From: Candidatus Coatesiibacteriota bacterium
GTDB lineage: Bacteria > JAFGND01
Direction: 5' to 3'
Length of the DNA stretch: 10,317 bases
NCBI GenBank assembly: GCA_016927185.1
Contig: JAFGND010000059.1
Span: forward strand, 1-10,317
Positions 6,483 to 10,317 of the stretch are shown here, one piece after another. Position 1 is the first letter of the stretch, and each line of letters begins with the position of its first letter. The notes beneath the pieces are model-generated. The model was not told where the DNA came from, did no database searches, and saw only the letters and a program-made list of their open reading frames with translations. The position numbers were made by a program, and so were the translations under genes.

Positions 6483-8014
6483 AAAACATTTTAGGAAGAG
6501 AAATTCCAGAAAGCCTTCATAATTTCAAACCTTACAGAGGAAGAAAGGTAAGACCAAACTTGGATCAACAGGTATCACCTCCCTTGAAAACAGGTTGGCC
6601 AGCAAAAAACAAGGTGGTAAAATCACTGAGGGAAGTAATAAAATTGACTGGTTTGAAAGATGGAATGACAGTAGCAACTCATCATCATCTTCAGGACAGG
6701 GATCAGATACTGATACAGATACTTGAAGCTATCAAGCAGGAAGGCATCAGAAATATTACATTAGCTCCAACAGGACTTTTCCCCTGTCACAGAATTATTA
6801 TTCCATATATACAAGATGGTACAATTGGACATATAGAAGGAGATATTTCAGGGGAAGTTGGCAGATTTATATGCGAAGGAAATCTAAGCAAACCTGTCAT
6901 AATAAGATCCCATACAGCAAGGTTATTTGCCCGTTTCACAGGAAAACAACCTGTTGATGTCGCTTTTCTTGCAGTTTCTGCATCCGATAGATGTGGCAAT
7001 AGCAATGGCATCAGCGGTGCAAATCCATTCGGTTCAATGGGTTATGCGATAACTGAAGCAAGATATGCTAAACAGGTTGTTGTAGTTACAAATACAATTC
7101 TCCCTTATCCCTTGCAGCAAATAAGCTTATCCCAGGAGTTTGTTGACTGGGTTGTTGAGGTTGAACAGATAGGTAAACCAATAAGAAAAATGCCAGTAAG
7201 AATAGGTATGGTAAGCAATCCGATTGGATACCTGATAGCAAGGTATGCAATCAGATTTGGTCAGGCAGCAGGTTTCATTAAAAAGGGTTTCTCCTTTCAG
7301 ATAGGAAGTGGAGCATTAGGTGCTGAAATAGGAAGAGCTCTTCTAAATACAATGAAGGAACAGGAATTGAATGCCAGCTTTATTTCTGGAGGGATAACAG
7401 GTGCACATGTAGAAATGCTGAAGGAAGGATGGACAAACATGCTTCTTGATGTAGAATCAATGGATGCTGAAGCAGTAGAATCTCTTCTAATAAATAATAA
7501 TCATCAAGAAATTTCTGCAACAACCTACGCAAACCCATTTACTCAAGGCTGTGTTGTAAATGAGCTTGATATAGTCTTTCTTGGAGCAACAGAGATTGAT
7601 ACTGACTTTAATGTAAATGTTTCAACAGAATCCAATGGTTTGATAAAAAATACTGTAGGAGGGCATAGTGATGTTGCAGGAAGTGCAAAATTCAGTGTAA
7701 TTCTTGCCCCAGCTTTCAGAAACAGAATTTCGACTATCAAGAATGAAGTCATTGCAGTGAATACTCCAGGAGATTGTGTTGATGCGCTAGTAACCGAATA
7801 CGGGATATGTATAAATCCCAAAAAGGAAGATATACTGGAAAAAGTCGTGGAAAACGATCCAAAACTACCAATTATTCCTATTGAAGAACTGATGAATAAA
7901 ATCCAGAAATTAACCGGCACACCCAAGCCATTGGAATTCGATGAAAAGATAGTAGCTGTATGGGAATATGCTGATGGAACAGTCTTAGATGTACTTCGAA
8001 AAGTTAAAATCTGA
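6479..8014 (+). CDS. citF: Citrate lyase alpha subunit (citrate:acetyl-ACP transferase)
   Basis: CitF exchanges the acetyl group on CitD for citrate, giving citryl-ACP and acetate. The 511-residue length equals that of known CitF proteins and the class I CoA-transferase fold is recognisable: LKDGMTVATHHHLQDRD (59-75), DVAFLAVSASDRCGNSNG (160-177), GSMGYAITEARYAKQVVVVT (185-204), ILPYPLQQ (207-214), GFSFQIGSGALGAEI (270-284), ISGGITGAHVEML (302-314), LLDVESMDAEAVESL (322-336), ATEIDTDFNVNV (370-381), VGGHSDVAGSA (393-403) and CVDALVTEYGICINP (433-447). Differences from E. coli/Klebsiella CitF as I recall them: HHHFRGGD is HHHLQDRD, TGTGGASLA is GSGALGAEI, TGSDG is TESNG, GGHCDTA is GGHSDVA. 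The transferase role is secure by family and context, but the acid substrate may differ. It overlaps citE by 4 nt and citG by 26 nt. Confidence 0.93.
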   Translation: MKNILGREIPESLHNFKPYRGRKVRPNLDQQVSPPLKTGWPAKNKVVKSLREVIKLTGLKDGMTVATHHHLQDRDQILIQILEAIKQEGIRNITLAPTGLFPCHRIIIPYIQDGTIGHIEGDISGEVGRFICEGNLSKPVIIRSHTARLFARFTGKQPVDVAFLAVSASDRCGNSNGISGANPFGSMGYAITEARYAKQVVVVTNTILPYPLQQISLSQEFVDWVVEVEQIGKPIRKMPVRIGMVSNPIGYLIARYAIRFGQAAGFIKKGFSFQIGSGALGAEIGRALLNTMKEQELNASFISGGITGAHVEMLKEGWTNMLLDVESMDAEAVESLLINNNHQEISATTYANPFTQGCVVNELDIVFLGATEIDTDFNVNVSTESNGLIKNTVGGHSDVAGSAKFSVILAPAFRNRISTIKNEVIAVNTPGDCVDALVTEYGICINPKKEDILEKVVENDPKLPIIPIEELMNKIQKLTGTPKPLEFDEKIVAVWEYADGTVLDVLRKVKI

Positions 8015-8858
8015 AGAGCTTTATCCCAGATATATTGCTGAAATAGCTAATCAATCACTAATACTAGAACTTCTGACAGAACCAAAACCGGGTCTTGTTA
8101 CAAGAAGCAGCAACGGAAGCCATAAAGACATGAACTATAAAGTGTTCATAGATAGCATAAAATTACTAGAAAAATACTGGTATGCTATTACCATACTTCC
8201 TTATAATAACAATAATACTGCATTAATATTCCAAAAAGCTTCTGAGCTGGGCAAGGAGTATGAATTGAAGATGCTTGAAGCAACAGGTAATGTGAACACA
8301 CATAAAGGATTGATCTTCAGTATGGGAGTACTAACACTTTCTGTTTCTTATTTAGCTTTTAGAAAAAGAATCTTCTTCCTGAATGATATTTCAAGGACTA
8401 TACGCTTTTTCCTGAATAGATTCTATAAAGAAAAGATGGAAAAAAAGACTGCTGGAGATAAATTCAGGAAAGTTCATTATAGAGGGGGAGTGATATCTGA
8501 AGCTTTTGCAGGATTTCCAACTGTATTCAACAACTCTCTGCCTTTTTTCATGAGAATGAACAATAATCTATCTTTCAATGAAGCATCTTCCAGAACTCTT
8601 GTTTATTTAATCTCAATAACTAAAGATACAAATTTATGGAATAGAGGTAAAGAGGAAGGTTTAAGATTTGCAAGAAGAGTTAGTTCAAGATTAGGTCATT
8701 CAGTTAATGGAAACAGGAACCCAGGAAAAACTGCATTAACAAGAATGTGTAAGTCTTTTATTGATAAGAATTTAAGTCCAGGAGGTTCAGCAGATTTACT
8801 TGCATTAACAATCTTTTTATATTTACTAATAAAAAAAGACTTGAAAAATTATAGTTAA
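7989..8858 (+). CDS. citG: Triphosphoribosyl-dephospho-CoA synthase
   Basis: CitG joins ATP and dephospho-CoA to make 2'-(5''-triphosphoribosyl)-3'-dephospho-CoA, the precursor of the CitD prosthetic group. The 289 residues show the family marks: EPKPGLVTRSSNGSHKDMN (31-49), MLEATGNVNTHKGLIFSMG (95-113), a GEA..GFP-like segment degenerated to VISEAFAGFP (168-177), LISITKDTNLWNRG (207-220) and SPGGSADLLALTIFL (263-277). The VISE segment replaces the more usual RGEA; the other sites are intact. It is not fused to CitX, and no CitX appears in the window. The ATG at 7989 lies 26 nt inside citF, and the next in-frame Met is residue 48, after the EPKPGL motif, so this start is required. Some related proteins act in malonate decarboxylase (MdcB) or tetrahydromethanopterin pathways, but the cit context makes CitG the best call. 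Confidence 0.92.
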   Translation: MYFEKLKSEELYPRYIAEIANQSLILELLTEPKPGLVTRSSNGSHKDMNYKVFIDSIKLLEKYWYAITILPYNNNNTALIFQKASELGKEYELKMLEATGNVNTHKGLIFSMGVLTLSVSYLAFRKRIFFLNDISRTIRFFLNRFYKEKMEKKTAGDKFRKVHYRGGVISEAFAGFPTVFNNSLPFFMRMNNNLSFNEASSRTLVYLISITKDTNLWNRGKEEGLRFARRVSSRLGHSVNGNRNPGKTALTRMCKSFIDKNLSPGGSADLLALTIFLYLLIKKDLKNYS

Positions 8859-8877
8859 CTTTTGCGATTGAGTTTCA

Positions 8878-9966
8878 ATGGATTCTTTTATACCAGTATT
8901 ATCTAGAATAAAAGTTGGCAAACATTGGATCGGCGAGGAAGATCCAACGCTTATTGTTTGTGATATTGCTCTCAACCATGGCAAGGATAAGAATCTCCTT
9001 GAAGAACTGGTGAATCTTTGTGCTCATTCTAATGCAAGCGCAATAATCCTTCCGGTATTTCATCCTGAAGATTATTGTTCTCCAAATGTACATCTTAGCA
9101 ATTCTGAGTATGCCTTTCTTCCAAACTCAGATAAGATATTGTTCCATGATTTTCTTGAAGAATACGCAATTCCCCCTCTATGGATAAGAGATATTTCTAA
9201 AATATGCAAGGATCTTGGACTGAGTCTATTAGTTAGACCGGGTTGCATAAGATGTGCGGAATTCAGCCAGCGTTTCAAGATAAGTGGATTTGTTCTTGAT
9301 AGCATGGAGCTTAATAACTATCATTTCCAGAAGGAACTTGCTCAACTTGGAATGCCTATTTTAGTTAATATTGGAATGGGATTGTTTAGGGAAATAGAAA
9401 ATGCTACAAAGAATATCACGAAAAATGGAAATCAGCAGGTGGCATTGATACATTCCCCTTCTCATATGAATGGTAATACGGAAAAGGAAGATGCAAATAT
9501 AAAAGTGATCCCGACTCTTGCCAATCTATACAATACTCCAGTTGGTTATTTTGATAAAAGCCTTTCACTGTCAACATGCATGGGAGCAGTCGCTCTGGGA
9601 GCTCGGATTATAATAAAACGAGTTGCGCTTTCAAGGAAACACCCTGTCCCTGATGCTGCTTTCGCACTTGAACCATCTGAAGTAGGCTATCTTGCTTATG
9701 AAATAAGGCAGCTTGAAGCAAATCTCGGGAGTTCAAGAAGATCTTTGTCAAAGATGGATCTTGCATTAAGGAAGCTCTTAAGAAGAAGTATTGTTGCTAA
9801 AAGAGAACTTCCTGCAGGAACAATAATCACGCAAGACAATATCAAGATCTGCAGACCGGGAACAGGCATTGAACCTGAGCACTGGAAGGAAATCCTTGGA
9901 TTCAAACTTTCAAAAAGAGTAAAAGAAGGAGAACCTATTACCTGGGAAGATTTTCAGGTAAAATAA
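8878..9966 (+). CDS. NeuB-like TIM-barrel protein with C-terminal SAF domain, catalytic residues degenerate
   Basis: The 362 residues have the layout of sialic acid synthase (NeuB): a TIM barrel (about 20-285) and a SAF/antifreeze-like domain (about 302-360, IVAKRELPAGTIITQDNI to GEPITWEDF). Remnants of NeuB motifs align in order: CDIALNH (28-34) for AEIGINH, ILPVF (57-61) for 'KFQTF', FVLDSMELNN (138-147) for the 'I.S.E..N' strand, VNIGMG (163-168) for STGM, IHSPSH (191-196) for CTSxYP, GYFDKS (223-228) for GxSDHT, AVALGARIIIKR (237-248) for AvalGA..iEKHF, and PVPDAAFALEP (256-266) for pGPDhxfSLeP. The two Mn-binding histidines (SDHT, EKHF) and the Lys of KFQ are missing, so normal sialic acid or legionaminic acid synthase activity is unlikely. 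It may be a pseudoenzyme or have a new reaction. It follows citG by 19 nt without a strong ribosome site, and ends the operon. Confidence 0.75.
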   Translation: MDSFIPVLSRIKVGKHWIGEEDPTLIVCDIALNHGKDKNLLEELVNLCAHSNASAIILPVFHPEDYCSPNVHLSNSEYAFLPNSDKILFHDFLEEYAIPPLWIRDISKICKDLGLSLLVRPGCIRCAEFSQRFKISGFVLDSMELNNYHFQKELAQLGMPILVNIGMGLFREIENATKNITKNGNQQVALIHSPSHMNGNTEKEDANIKVIPTLANLYNTPVGYFDKSLSLSTCMGAVALGARIIIKRVALSRKHPVPDAAFALEPSEVGYLAYEIRQLEANLGSSRRSLSKMDLALRKLLRRSIVAKRELPAGTIITQDNIKICRPGTGIEPEHWKEILGFKLSKRVKEGEPITWEDFQVK

Positions 9967-10317
9967 GAATCATTATCCTTTTAATTACATTTCCAGATTT
10001 CCATCAATATTACTTCCTCATAAGTCAGTCCAATATCTAGGGGATTGATTGAAATACTTTCTCAATGGAACTATCTATTGATTTTAACGAAACCTCCTTC
10101 CTGTCATGCTGAACTTGTTTCAGCATCTCAATAAGAATTATCAATATCTTTCCATTTCAGGGAAATCTGCCTCTTTCAAGACAGACTCCCTGGTTATGGA
10201 AACAGGGGCTTTCCTTGTTGATTATTCATACATATATTTTCATATAAAAGAGCTTATCTGTATCAATCATTTCGAAACATATTTTCAGAAATGGATACTT
10301 GGAACGTTCACATATAA
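9967..10317. other. 351-bp non-coding stretch after the operon
   Basis: I find no credible gene on either strand here; the longest frames are only a few dozen codons and have no recognisable motif. It holds the hairpin repeat at 10101-10130 and a weaker stem at 10188-10207 (CCCTG/CAGGG). No classic stem plus T-run terminator follows the last gene directly. The sequence runs to the window edge, so a gene or promoter for the next unit may begin just beyond it. Confidence 0.6.
10101..10130. repeat. Short palindromic hairpin repeat, dispersed-type (TGAACTTGTTTCAG core)
   Basis: ATGCTGAA at 10106-10113 and TTCAGCAT at 10119-10126 form a perfect 8-bp stem around a 5-nt loop (CTTGT). Sequences of this type, with a TCATGCTGAAC start and a TTTCAGCATCT end, are known to me as intergenic dispersed repeats in a range of bacteria. 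In this window there is one copy, so repetitiveness is inferred. It lies 135 bp after the last gene and could also help to stop transcription or protect the operon mRNA 3' end, though no T-run follows. Confidence 0.6.

Noticed and set aside
7543-7926. Open frame of 127 codons on the minus strand, opposite citF
   Set aside because: Shadow of citF; Ser/Phe/Ile-rich low-complexity translation, no ribosome site or family marks.
10020-10165. Short minus-strand frame running through the hairpin repeat (about 40 codons)
   Set aside because: It consists partly of the translated repeat, has no motif, and ends within the non-coding stretch; no support as a gene.
10154-10166. Small inverted repeat ATTTC/GAAAT
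   Set aside because: Five base pairs in AT-rich DNA with a 3-nt loop are expected by chance.
10188-10207. Stem CCCTG/CAGGG as a possible terminator
   Set aside because: Only five clean base pairs, a 10-nt loop, followed by GCTTTCCTTG rather than a T-run, and more than 200 bp from the last stop codon.
1-10317. Archaeal origin, suggested by AGA/ATA-rich codon use and a ferredoxin-type protein
   Set aside because: A full citCDEFG set, bacterial-type aspartokinase layout with internal ribosome site, and a bacterial-type hairpin repeat fit a bacterium better; codon use follows from low GC.
1-10317. Looked for tRNA, rRNA, CRISPR arrays, transposases and attachment sites
   Set aside because: None could be recognised: no direct-repeat/spacer pattern, no tRNA-like cloverleaf and no transposase or integrase frame.

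Overview
The window is AT-rich, gene-dense bacterial DNA. Arginine is encoded mostly by AGA and isoleucine often by ATA, and the genes are packed in an operon with 1 to 26 nt overlaps. A 2x[4Fe-4S] ferredoxin-type protein and a citrate lyase gene set point to an anaerobic fermenter. I cannot name the lineage. The bacterial-type Shine-Dalgarno sites and a dispersed-type hairpin repeat (TGAACTTGTTTCAG core) argue for a bacterium rather than an archaeon.

Layout. At the left edge lies the 3' part of an EFR1-type flavodoxin/ferredoxin gene (1-669, +). It converges on, and overlaps by 37 bp, a family 2 glycosyltransferase on the minus strand (633-1382). A 79-bp divergent spacer follows. From 1462 to 9966 there are nine genes, all on the plus strand and nearly without gaps: macrodomain protein, aspartate kinase, xylose-isomerase-like TIM-barrel protein, citC, citD, citE, citF, citG, and a NeuB-like protein with a C-terminal SAF domain. 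The last 351 bp (9967-10317) has no credible gene and carries one hairpin repeat.

How the genes fit together. CitD, CitE and CitF are the acyl-carrier, lyase and transferase subunits of a citrate lyase-type complex. CitC acetylates the carrier's prosthetic group and CitG makes the precursor of that group. CitX, which attaches the precursor to CitD, is not in the window, nor is a citrate transporter or an oxaloacetate decarboxylase. CitD keeps the Ser14 attachment site. CitE departs from the family at several normally invariant positions, including both expected Mg ligands (Glu to Asp, Asp to His). CitF departs at several motif positions. The complex may therefore be a divergent citrate lyase or act on a related 3-hydroxy acid. 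If it does make oxaloacetate, the aspartate kinase in the same operon would fit a flow from oxaloacetate through aspartate into the lysine/threonine family.

Main points for a second look: (1) an in-frame internal start with a strong AAGGAG site inside the aspartate kinase gene, which looks like a separately translated ACT-domain beta subunit; (2) the altered active site of CitE and the altered motifs of CitF; (3) a NeuB-like protein that has lost the metal-binding histidines and catalytic lysine of sialic acid synthases, fixed at the end of a cit operon; (4) the unusual company of a macrodomain, an aspartate kinase and a TIM-barrel protein with citrate lyase genes.
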